Origin: Calycina herbarum
Lineage: Eukaryota > Ascomycota > Leotiomycetes > Helotiales > Pezizellaceae
Direction: 5' to 3'
Length of the DNA: 64,000 nt
NCBI GenBank assembly: GCA_001414485.1
Contig: LLEY01000019.1
Span: 310,001 to 374,000, forward strand
The notes beneath the pieces were generated by a model, which saw only the letters and a program-made list of their open reading frames with translations, was not told the origin of the DNA and searched no databases. Position numbers and translations under genes: made by a program. Shown here piece after piece: positions 50,622 through 60,027 of this stretch (position 1 is the stretch's first letter; each line of letters begins with the position of its first letter).

Positions 50622-52625
50622 TTAAAAAACCCCGATTTAGAAAGCGATAAGAATCTCTATATATAGTATACTTAATTAATAAGTATATTTTCTTCTAAAT
50701 ACTATATAAATAAAATAGATAGAAATTTAAGTAAAGTCTATCTAAAAGAGCGTCGAATATATAGTATAAAGCTCTATATAAAGTATACTCTTACTTATAA
50801 TTCTATAGTACTTTTAGTAGATAGTAGAAAAATAGTTAAAAAACCTCGATTTAGAAAGTAGTAAGATTCTCTATACGTAGTATACTTAATTAATAAGTGT
50901 ATTTTCCTCTAAATACTATATAAATAAAATAAATAGAAATTTTATATAAAGTCTATCTAAAAGAGTGTTAAATATATAGTATAAAACCTTATATAAAGTA
51001 TACTCTTACTTGTAATTCTATAGTACTTTTAGTAGATAGTAGAAAAATAGTTAAAAAACCTCGATTTAGAAAGTAATAAGAAACTCTATACGTAGTATAC
51101 TTAATTAACAAGTGTGTTTTCCTCTAACGTGATCTATTACTAAGCTACGTATATTACCGAGCTACGTACTTTTACCGACTTCTACTACTTTAAAATATAA
51201 TAAATCAACTATAATAATAGATAAAACTTATTACTCTTCAGATTCTAATAAGCTAGATATATCTATAAGTTCTTAACAAGTTCGTATATTATAACCAGTC
51301 TTATTATAAGTACTATAATATTACGTAGTCGAAATCCCTTTCTTACGATTTACTCTTCTAAAGCGCTTATCGCGTCGTATCTGCTTATTTACTTCGTCTT
51401 AAGCTATAATATCGTATATATCCTCTATAGTAAGTATACCTCCTTAATAGATACGATTCTTTTTAGCTCTACGACGCTTAGAAAGTGTCTTATTTACCGC
51501 TTAAAGTATACGTAGCTCGGTATTAACAAGAGTTAATTTATAAGCTAAACGCTCTATATCTTACTATCGCCTATTCTCGATTGCCTAGTTAAACTACCTT
51601 ACTCTTACTACGTCGATTAATACGAGTAATAACTATTCTAGGACAGATTTAACCTATTATAAAGCTAGTCTCGTCGAAGTTATAGAAATCGCTATCTACT
51701 ATACTATATTTCGCCTATATATTCTCTACTAGTCGAAACCACGCGCTAATTAACTTAGGATCTTCGTATAAGACTCTTTAAAAGTCGTAAACGCGATTAA
51801 AACACGTCTTTAGCTCTGGTTATTAAACTACGAATCGTTCTACCTAGCGCTTTCTAACGCGTTTTACTTCGTATACCTCGAGGAGGTAATTCGCTATATC
51901 TTCTATATTAACTAGCTAAGGCGAAAACCCTCTAGAATCTCGATCGAATATATATCGAATAATTATTTCTTTCTCTAATTTTATCAGCTTTAAATAATTA
52001 GGTTTAGTATCGCTATAAGAAGGTCGGCCGTTTATTCTAAGATAAAGAGTAGATTTAAGAACTTTATAGATTTTTATAGCGTTTCTATAGCTTAATTTTT
52101 ATTTAGATATTCGAATAGCTTTAATAGCTAATATAATTCGTACTTCTTAAGTTTAGACTTATATTATAGAAGAAGAAAACGCGTATTAAAGTAGTAGAGT
52201 AGTAAATTCGGTAAAAGTACGTAGCTCGGTAATAGATCACGTTAAATACTTTATAAATAAAATAAATAGAAATTTTAAGTTAAGTCTATTTAAAAGAGTA
52301 TCTAATATATAGTATAAAACCCTATATAAAGTATACTCTTACTCTTAACCTTATAGTACTTATTAGGTAGTAGAAAAACCGACCTCTAGCACTTTTAGTA
52401 TTCCTAGCTTATACGTCTCTCTATACGTAGTATACTTAATTTATAAGTATGTTTTCCTCTAAATACTATATAAATAAAATAGATAGAAATTTTAAGTAAA
52501 GTCTATTTAAAAGAGCGTCTTATATATAGTATAAAATCCTATATAAAGTATACTCTTACTTGTAATCTTATAGTACTTGCTAGGTGGTGGAAAAATGGTT
52601 GAAAAACCCCGATTTAGAAAGCGGT
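50622..52625. repeat. About 215-bp satellite, roughly five units
   Basis: Unit starts at 50622, 50836 and 51051. The third unit is interrupted by pogo4 and resumes at 52243. Further starts lie near 52372 and 52588. Each unit opens with AAAAACCCCGATTTAGAAAG (C-to-T changed in several) and contains TATAGTATAAA and TAAATACTATATAAATAAAA. The leftmost units are strongly RIPped, the last one hardly at all. Confidence 0.85.
51127..52242 (-). mobile_element. pogo4, internally deleted pogo-like element
   Basis: 1116 bp, TA duplication (51125-51126, 52243-52244), termini ACGTGATCTATTAC with the subterminal motif TACCGAGCTACGTA. Minus-strand transposase ends are present: the helix-turn-helix part near 51960-52190 and C-terminal parts near 51180-51560. 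About 750 bp of the middle is missing, with the junction near 51566. It sits inside the third satellite unit. Confidence 0.8.
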
Positions 52626-52700
52626 GAGAATCTCAGTTCTGCCGGTCGTCGCCAAATCGGGGTTAAAAATCGCTGGACCACCCACCTTTACCTAGCTATA
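52569..52700. repeat. Imperfect palindrome at the end of the satellite
   Basis: The arm GCTAGGTGGTGG...AACCCCGATTT is inverted in AAATCGGGGTT...CCACCCACCT...CTAGC. It uses the first bases of the last satellite unit as its left arm. It marks the change from RIPped to normal DNA. Confidence 0.6.
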
Positions 52701-53312
52701 TCTTCTACCACGTTAATCGCATAGCCTTTAAACTTCGAATTCTTATATTTTAGTATTAACTAATTAATTTAAGATAAGAATTTTAAAAATCGACGAGTTA
52801 AAAAATCCTAACCTTTACCTGTATTTCAAGCTTCATATAACCATCACCGGCGTTCTTTACGAGACGCTTCTCTTGTAATAGTTATCGTTTCCTTTTGATC
52901 GGTTTTCCTTTGGTGGTCTGGGAGCTTTCCTCACTCGCTACACTGCCCCAGAGCTTGCCTGCTATCCTCGTTTGCCTTTCCTTATGCATTTTCTCGAGCA
53001 TGTAATGTTTGCAATTTGATTGATTCATGCGGTATTACACTAGAGCGCTCCTTCCTTTCCCTGATTCTTGCCATCCATATCCCCTACATTATCAATGGTT
53101 TCGCCAAGTGACTACCTGTATGTCAAAAGAAACATAAATCCCACCTCCGGCAGATTGGCAGTAGACTCTTGCTAACTGCTCGACCTCTTTCCCTAGGCTC
53201 CTTGCAGCTTCATGAACCTATCGCGGTGGAAATATTACAAAGCTAATTATTATTCCTAGACTTATTACTCGTATTCTGTTTTACTTCCTTTATTCATAGT
53301 GCCTCCAATCTT
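52701..53312. other. Intergenic, first normal-composition DNA
   Basis: TG and CA dinucleotides return to ordinary frequency after about 52820. No gene seen. It holds the 3' flank of the coiled-coil gene to the right. Confidence 0.5.
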
Positions 53313-55314
53313 TTATTGCGCACTCGGACTCGGTGGTCCTGATGTCAAATTTCCTGTTGATTCGTTCCTACTGTGTCCCGGAACACGCTTAGTTCTCTGT
53401 AACTCCTTCTTTATATTCTGGATCGCTTGGTTGAGTTTTTCTTGTCTCTCTTCTTGGTCATGCTTTCCACGCACTACCAAGGGTGACCACTCTGGAAGTC
53501 CTATCCTAGGGTGAATGACTATCGGCTCTAACTGTGGCTAGCTGCTAGGCAGGACTTTTTTTTGGTTTCGAGCCACGATCCGTGGGAAAAGGGTGAAGAC
53601 TTGGGGACGAGTTTTTGAGACTAGGTCCAGATCTGGTCCATCAGCTAGCGGCGATATTGGGTCAAATTTCTGGGATCGCCACTCACGCTGTGCACGATCG
53701 AGCAACGGATCTATAGTGATTCTCAAGCCGCCGGCTTGAGCATTATTCCAGACGTTAACAGATGAATTAACAACTGTAAGGAGATCCGTCCTGAGTGACT
53801 CGATTCGGGGGGCGCTGACTAGAGGGCCAAGGACCCGGACAACCCCAGAGACGACACTATTGGCTCTGTTGCAACCTGTAGAGCTGAGGTTCTGTTCGGA
53901 CTCGGGGACTGGTGAAATCGCCACCTCAGCATTTAGCGCTTGAAGAGCTTGCATCGTGAGAGCCGTCCAGACATTGACTGTACGTCCATGCTGGTCAGTT
54001 TTGTCGAAGGCGTCGGATATTTTGCCAAGCAACGTTCCGAACTCGGGGTGTAGAAATGTGAGCTCGGAGCGGAGAGGCTTCCAGTCGTCGTCATATATTG
54101 CGGCAGAGATAATACGTTGAGCATGGGCAGCGCAAAGATCACTCGAGTCCTCGGAATCATCGATTGGAACAGATTTGAAGCAAGAATCTTCTGCGATGAG
54201 TCGCTTGTGCACTTCTTCCTAGTCCTGTCGTACGGTCAGTAACTGTAAGTGTTGGATGAGAAGTGGGATATTTACCTCTTCTTCTTTATCGTGGAAGTAC
54301 TTCTATGGAATCCTTTTAATTTTGCCACATATATGTGCGAATTGCTGCGTGCTAACTTTGTTAGTCCCTTGCGTCGCAGTTGAGGTCAAGAGGCATACAA
54401 ATACTCTGCTGTTTTATTGTCTAATGCAAACTCCTTTTTTATCATCTTGAGCTCTTTTTCCAAGTCTTCCTTCTCACTCTTAAATGAATTTGTCGCTCTT
54501 TTGAGGAGGTTATAATTTTCCTTGAGTTGATTTAGCTTATCGGTTTGGGCCTTGAGCTTCTTCTCCTGTTGCTCTGCTGTGACCGAAGTCCGCCTCTTCT
54601 CGGCTTCTAGGGCTGTCGTTCTCGTGTTAATCTTATCACTTTTTTTTTTTTTTTTTTTGGCGAACTCAACTTCCAGCTTCTTCATACGCGTCTCGTGGCT
54701 CTGGTCATGCCTTGCTACACGCTCTTCGAAGTTGTGCTGCATGGTGTACCGTTCTTCTACCGTTGCCACTTCAACTCTTGTCTTCAGTTTTGTTCTTTCT
54801 TGCTTCAGCTCCTCTCTTTCTCTGGCGATCTGTTTCAGTTCGTCCTCGATACTGGCTCTTGCCTTTTCGTCCATGGTCCTCAAAATGCCGATAGTAGTCT
54901 CCTGTTCTTGCATCACCTTGTCCTTCTCGCTACACTCTTCCTCCAATTGCTCCAGTCATCTCTTTGTGCCATCTACCATACCAAGATCATCCATATGTGA
55001 AATGAAAATTCCTTGTAAATTGTTGATTGCTCGTTGAACTGCGCCCATTCCTTTAATAACCTCGCCCACGGCTTGCGTTCATGGTCCGAGGGTAGCTTCG
55101 TGCTTTGGGTGCGGTGGGCTGGCTCTTTTGCTCTCACGAGATCGTCCACCGCCGTTTCGATTATCTGTCTGCCCATTGTCATTGCTATCTCCGCGTTCGC
55201 CGGCTGCTCCGGTAGTAAGGAGTTCAGGAATCTTGCGGCTACCAGAAGCATTTGTGATGCCTCACTTAACCTTTCGAAATAGATGGCTCTAAAGCATCCC
55301 GATACACGACCCAT
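53313..55314 (-). CDS. Unrecognised coiled-coil protein, probably broken by nonsense mutations
   Basis: Start MGRVSGCFRAIYFERL at 55314. An N-terminal helical part is followed by a Glu/Lys/Arg coiled coil of about 180 residues (54386-54946, including a poly-Lys run coded by 19 T on the plus strand) and a helical C-terminal part (53538-54212). Predicted introns: 54352-54398 (GTATGC, GACTAAC branch, TTAG) and 54219-54275 (GTAAAT, ACTGAC branch, CTAG); possibly 55061-55137. With these the frame is continuous except for TAG at 54303-54305 and TAG at 53538-53540. Beyond the latter, 74 more coding-like codons follow to TAA at 53313. A TGA near 54955 may lie in an intron. Function unknown; possibly a pseudogene. 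Confidence 0.6.
54640..54658. repeat. T19 homopolymer inside the coiled-coil CDS
   Basis: Nineteen T on the plus strand encode the Lys run of the coiled coil on the minus strand. The frame is kept at this length. It is a likely site of length variation or sequencing error. Confidence 0.85.
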
Positions 55315-55688
55315 ATCCTAGTTCCTTGTATTACGACTTGGCCCTAAAGCTTCATGCAGCAGGCATCGATGTCATTGCCTGTCCTAATCGCACTATTCGC
55401 CGAGGACACGCACCCAGTCACATTTGTAAGCTGGGACGAGACATACGGCACGATTTCTAGATTATGTCATTAAGATCGACTCCTAGGCATCAACACATCC
55501 GGATAGCTGGAGAAGTGTGAGTAGTGATTAATTAGTGGTCGAGGGTTTAAATTACCTAATTATATAAATGAAAGAAAGAAGCTGCACGGGACGCGGGGAG
55601 TACTTGAACACATCTGGGAAGAGCGTTATGAATGATTCATCACTATTGCCCTCCATATGTCACAAATTCTATGCAAAACTCTGCACCT
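55315..55688. other. Intergenic between coiled-coil gene and cupin
   Basis: Upstream of one minus-strand gene and downstream of another. No ORF, RNA gene or repeat recognised. Short polypurine run GAAAGAAAGAAGC near 55570. Confidence 0.5.
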
Positions 55689-56135
55689 CTACAACTTAGC
55701 TTTGTGGCTTGCCACCTTCTCGTTACTCCACCTATAAACTACATCCTGGAAGTTTCCCGTTGGAAACACATAAAACCACCTCAACTCCTTGTCAGATGAA
55801 TTATTCCTAATCCCGTGCTCTGCGTTTCCAGGCACAAAGAATGTGCTTCCCGCTTTCAGAACATAATCAATCCCATCCACTGTCGCGATACCAGATCCAG
55901 AGATAATATAATAAATCTCTGCCTGTTGATGTCGATGAGGGCAAAGGCTTCCAGTGTCTGGTGGCAAGATTGCAATGCCTGCTGATATGGAGTCGGTCGG
56001 GGTGAGGTTAGAGGATATCAAGGTGTGCCAGGTGCAGCGGCTGCGAGGGATGTCAAGGGCTGGGTCAAAGGCTTCGGCTGGTGTTGTCTCTGTGTAGGAA
56101 GCAGGAATATGGACTGCTTGACTTTGCTGGCGCAT
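55689..56135 (-). CDS. Single-domain cupin protein
   Basis: 148 residues, one exon, ATG at 56133-56135. The first cupin motif is at about residues 65-85 (PHRHQQAEIYYIISGSG: two His and a Glu as metal ligands) and the second at about 100-115 (TFFVPGNAEHGIRNN, third His). These are the four usual ligands of the beta-barrel cupin fold, so metal binding is likely. No signal peptide is visible, so it is probably cytosolic. Small stand-alone cupins do many things (isomerases, dioxygenases, binding proteins) and the substrate cannot be told. The 5' end of the coding region is duplicated just upstream (56173-56249). Confidence 0.85.
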   Translation of the reverse strand: MRQQSQAVHIPASYTETTPAEAFDPALDIPRSRCTWHTLISSNLTPTDSISAGIAILPPDTGSLCPHRHQQAEIYYIISGSGIATVDGIDYVLKAGSTFFVPGNAEHGIRNNSSDKELRWFYVFPTGNFQDVVYRWSNEKVASHKAKL

Positions 56136-56249
56136 AATGGAAGTTTGGTCTGAACTCTAAGGATAGCGGTTGTGGCTGGTGCTGTCTTTGCGTAGGAAGT
56201 GTGAATACAGGCTGCTTGAATTTGCTGGAGTATGCTGGAAATTTGGTCT
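56079..56249 (-). repeat. Duplicated 5' end of the cupin gene
   Basis: 56079-56155 (start codon plus first 18-20 codons) and 56173-56249 are about 80 percent alike over 77 bp. Both contain GGCTGGTG(T/C)TGTCT and end TTTGGTCTGAA. In the outer copy the start codon reads ATA. Confidence 0.75.
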
Positions 56250-56310
56250 GAAATATTGGATTTCTCTAGAATATATGGATTAGAATGACTTTAAGTAGTA
56301 GGAAGGGTGG

Positions 56311-56440
56311 GCAGGATGCGATCCCAAGTCGCTAAATTATAGCAGGGTATTTATTTCCTAATATGGTAAGTTGACCCCAACGGGCTGCGATCCGAACTCA
56401 CTACGTTATCGACGGGCCATATTATCCCCGATAAGGTAGT
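56311..56440 (-). repeat. Pair of degenerate tRNA-like sequences
   Basis: Two units 70 bp apart (56311-56370 and 56381-56440). On the minus strand each reads like a worn tRNA: an A-box-like segment (ACC(T/A)TAT...GGA(T/A)AAT), a CCCTGCTA anticodon-arm-like part, and a B-box-like end (GGGATCGCATCC; GAGTTCGGATCGC). They do not fold into a convincing cloverleaf by eye, so pseudo-tRNA or a tRNA-derived SINE is more likely than a working gene. Confidence 0.35.
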
Positions 56441-56452
56441 TTTAAACCTGAC

Positions 56453-57136
56453 AATTGACGGATGCACTGCCTCAGAGAAGGATAAACTACAAGATACTAT
56501 AGAAGACTAACAACGCATCTTTGAGTATTTCTTATCATAGTCACACCGCTTGGGCAGTTATTCCAATTTTCAGACCTTAAATAATTAGATATCAACCGTT
56601 AATGGTATTTAAAAAAGGAGTTCCATTTTAAGAGCGATGCAAGCATAGGATACATGTCAACAGAGTAAGTGAGGATTGCACGAGCTTATGTAGAGACCAT
56701 TAAGGGTGATTAACTACTTGAGCAGTTCATAAATGAGTTATTGATAGGATGTGCAAGAAATGTATCTTGTATAACTAATAACAATTTACCACTATAGTAA
56801 CCATTCTTAGGGAAGATAGACGCTCATATGAAACCCACCGGTAAAGGGAAGGTTCATGTTCTGGAACCCGCTGTGAGGGGCATTGAGGTACCCCAGTAAG
56901 TCCTGATAACCAGTTGCAGCGGAAATAGTATTATCTGCTAGCTAGCACAACTGCACCACGTCGCATTATCTTCTGGACGATCTGAAGGGTGGGCAAAGCT
57001 AAGGGGGTCCAAACTAAGTCATATTTATATTATTAGCATGCCGCTGGTAATAGAAAGGATAGCCCAGCGCATATTAAATCAGGATATTGATGACCAGGGC
57101 TGAATTATCTTCCGTCCCTCAAAATCCCTCCGACCA
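56453..57136. other. Intergenic, nothing recognised
   Basis: Normal base composition, no long ORF, no repeat shared with the rest of the window. Confidence 0.5.
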
Positions 57137-57359
57137 CATACTGGAAATTTGAATGTCCGTGAAAGCTACAATTAGAAGCCTAGATACACAAATAACGACC
57201 AATATTCACCAACTTTTCCGTTCCTTTATTGGTAATCATAATACCTTAAATCTTCAGTCTTTGCTCTCCGCCTCTGTTGAAATCGCAATATCAACAGATC
57301 CTATCGACTTCCCCAGCTTGTCTGTAATACAGATTAGATTTTAGGTATCCTGATCGATA

Positions 57360-57711
57360 GGATAGATCATACCTCGCTCAGAGTAAAAAGTGCCTGGGCC
57401 TTGATATAACTAAAGAAGTAGGTAAAGAAAATATATACTGGTATGAATCGGAGGTCCTGAATATTGCACTTATAAAGCCCGATTAATTTGACGTTTTTAG
57501 CAACCAGCCACCAGATCTTGTGAATAATCTAACCAAAGATGCGGTACAGGTCCTACGACAGACCGAGCAACATTGCAGTGCTCTGAAAATCGAATCTTAC
57601 CTGCGAAGATCCCTAACAGGTCGCTCTCGTCCGATACACTTATTTCCCAATCTCTGCTGGCTTCCCTTCGACGATTTTTTTTGCCTATTTATGCTGGGTG
57701 TTCTTGCTTAA
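57360..57711 (+). pseudogene. Decayed gene fragment
   Basis: A plus-strand frame of about 117 codons to a stop at 57709-57711. It has coding-like character (KENIYWYESEVLNIAL; FDVFSNQPPDLVNNL; KDAVQVLRQTEQHCSALK) and a single internal TAA at 57484-57486 that would be a CAA Gln before a C-to-T change. A possible earlier exon is the 63-codon frame 57153-57344. The right end is cut by the MITE. I do not recognise the family. Confidence 0.35.
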
Positions 57712-57720
57712 CTCTTGTTA

Positions 57721-58136
57721 ACGTGCATGTATAGCGAACCGGCCAACTGAAAACACACCTAAAATCGCGATTTTGACATTTTAATATCTTTACGAATTGT
57801 TGATTAAAAATTTCAAAATTAAAATTTTAATTTCATTACTATATAAATATAAAAGTTATAAAATGTAAGACTGAGGCTAATTTATATTAAAAAGTTATTA
57901 AAAGAAGAAGAAAAAAGATAAGATTATAAGAGTATTTTTAAGCGAATCGTTAAGTAAAATCATATAACGTCTGAAACTTAGAATTCTAAATATATATATA
58001 GTAATGAAATCAAAGTTTTAATTTTAAAACTTTTAATTAATAGTTTATAGAGATATTAAAATATCAAAATCGCGATTTTAGATGTGTTTTTAGTTAGCCG
58101 GTTCGCTTGTTTAGCCGGTTCGCTATATATACACGT
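57721..58136. mobile_element. MITE with pogo-type ends
   Basis: 416 bp, TA duplication (57719-57720, 58137-58138), no coding capacity. Inverted repeats of about 120 bp run from ACGTGCATGTATAGCGAACC inward through CCTAAAATCGCGATTTT. The right arm has an extra copy of an AGCCGGTTCGCT unit. The ACGT ends and TA target match pogo1-4, so it was probably moved by that family. Confidence 0.75.
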
Positions 58137-59110
58137 TATAGTAGAATTATTTATATAGTATTTTATTATTCTATCTTATTAAGTATAAAGCTCGAACTAC
58201 TTTTTTCTTTATATTAATATTCTTAAAAGCCTAATTAATTCTAATCTTAAACTCTTAAATATTCTAGAATAAGTCTCTTATTTTTTTTAAATATTTAAAG
58301 TAAGACTTTTCTCTTAGTTATCTTATTCTCTTAAAAATCCTCTAAATATAGTTCTAACTAGTTATAAGCTGCCTTTTTAAGATAGATAGATAACTATATA
58401 ACCTAGTTAGTTTTACTTCTAAACTAGGTAGTATAAAAGTTTAAGTATATAGAAGCTTTTATAAGAAACTCGGCTAATTTTTTAAGTAAGCTATTAAATA
58501 GCTTTAGGATTAGAAGCTTCACCTCCTCTTAAAGTGTAGTAACTAGCGTAGCCGCGGTGGTTACAGCTGGCTTAGGTAGAGTTGTTTTTAGAGTAGAAGA
58601 GGTAGTTAATATATTAGCGATCTTACTTTAAAGCAGGTACTTAAAGTATAACGAAACTTAAACAAACTAAATAAAGATAACCAAGTCTCAAAGGTTAGTA
58701 TATAGATAAGAAGTAGAGAAGCGCTAAGTTATTTACTTAGAAGTAAACTTATTACTTATATTAAAAATATTAAATAAGATAATAAGATTAATAACTAAAG
58801 TTAAGTACGAAGCTCCTATCTAGGTAGCAGATATACTAGTATATATAAAACCTTCGTTTTCTAAGTACGTCGCCTATATCGCTTATATTACTTATATCAC
58901 TCGCGATTACGTCGATTAAGATAATATAAGTAATTACGTTATATAACTATATATAACTTCTAACAGTCTTATAACAGTGAGATTCTAAAACCCTCAAATG
59001 CCGTCTATATTACTGATTCCTTCTTATACTACCTTCTATCCTTAGATATTATACCTTATTCTATTAGAGCGCTGTCTAGACTACTTACTACGTAACTGTG
59101 ATTCGTAATA
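58137..59110 (-). mobile_element. Truncated Gypsy-1: gag start plus 5' LTR
   Basis: 58137-58646 matches the gag region near 6770-7321. 58647-59110 is a type D LTR. The rest of the element is missing; the left breakpoint coincides with the right end of the MITE. RIPped. Confidence 0.75.
58647..59110 (-). repeat. Gypsy-1 LTR, U3 type D
   Basis: 464 bp, TATAACGAAAC to ATTCGTAATA, closest to the LTR at 47478-47941. Confidence 0.85.
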
Positions 59111-59112
59111 CT

Positions 59113-59264
59113 AGAATCACGTATAGCTAAGATCTCGCTATAGCTCTCGTTATAGCTCTCGTTATAGATCTATATATCCCGAGGTGATTACCGAGGTCAC
59201 GTGCTATCACGTGCTATCACGTGTATTCTTCCAGGTTACGGACCAGCGCCGTAATACTAAGAGT
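59113..59264 (+). repeat. Separate arm of the Tc1-linked inverted repeat
   Basis: Matches 13632-13790 directly and 14290-14460 inverted. Much less RIPped than those: it keeps three CACGTG sites (59198-59222). Confidence 0.75.
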
Positions 59265-60027
59265 ACTACTATTAGGTATAAAATATACTAGGTTAGAAGC
59301 AAATACCTAGACTTATAGTAAACCTACTATTATAATAAACTTCTTCTACCTCGGTCTTAGTAAGGCTATTAAGAAAAAGAGAGAAGATTTATATTTATCT
59401 ACGACGAATACTAGTAACGAAAACATCTAAAATAATATAGCTATATTAGATAATAAAGACGCGAAGAACATTTTAGACAAAGGTCTAACGGCAATTTTAG
59501 ACTTTTCTCTATTGAACAGAAAAGTTGGATTTGAGTTAGACATGTCTAAAGTCCGCTAAACAATCCTCACGGCTGCGAAGTGATAAATCTAAGTACAAAA
59601 ATCTACCTGAGATTTCTGACAAGGTTCCTTCCTCAGCGAATGACAAATGCTGGACTTTATGACGGGAGATGTAACCCGAGAGCCACAATGCTTGGACTAC
59701 TTTGGCTGCAGTAAGAAGTCTTGCTGGATGTGCTAGGCAATCCTTGGACAACGTCCTCGATTCCGTAGCAAATAAAAGTAGAACTTTTTGTATTCGAAAT
59801 AATGACTTTGGTATCTCGCAAATAGACGCGGATGTGTTCAGAGCACCACCATACTTCCATAACCGACTTTTCCCTCCCAACGCCATTAGTATTTCTCATC
59901 CATAAAAGAAAACCTCCAAGGTTTTCAAAAGAAGGTGGGTATCTAACTCGCTCGCTCGCTAAATTCGAATATTCCAAGCCAGACCAGACCAGCCAATCCC
60001 AGAATAGAAGATAGCCAATGGCAAAAA
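59265..60027. other. RIPped remnant, then 3' flank of ric8
   Basis: 59265-59500 is AT-rich and RIP-like with no domain recognised. 59520-60027 has normal composition and only short overlapping frames. It probably contains the ric8 3' UTR. Confidence 0.45.

Noticed and set aside
1..52600. Possible Starship-type giant mobile element
   Set aside because: No tyrosine-recombinase captain gene or cargo genes are recognisable. Everything identified is an LTR retrotransposon, pogo or Tc1 sequence with its own ends.
50622..52625. Telomeric or centromeric satellite
   Set aside because: No TTAGGG-type repeats, only about five units, and gene space begins directly next to it. The evidence supports only a small local satellite.
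52569..52700. Transcription terminator hairpin
   Set aside because: The arms are built from the satellite unit and its flank, and fungal pol II genes do not use such terminators. A repeat boundary is the better explanation.
53299..53514. 71-residue plus-strand open frame
   Set aside because: Antisense to the C-terminal extension of the coiled-coil gene, which reads much more like coding sequence.
53933..54160. 75-residue minus-strand frame MIPRTRVIF...
   Set aside because: Overlaps the longer 224-residue frame in another phase, and the splice model links the longer frame.
54932..54978. 47-nt intron in the coiled-coil gene removing the TGA near 54955
   Set aside because: GTATGG...GAAGAG gives a joinable frame, but the unspliced frame also continues into the coiled coil and would need only one CGA-to-TGA change. 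The data do not decide, so it was not listed as a feature.
54552..55037. Plus-strand frames of 161, 101 and 60 residues, Ser/Phe/Cys-rich
   Set aside because: Shadow frames opposite the Glu/Lys coiled coil. A coiled coil read backward gives Ser/Phe/Leu-rich nonsense.
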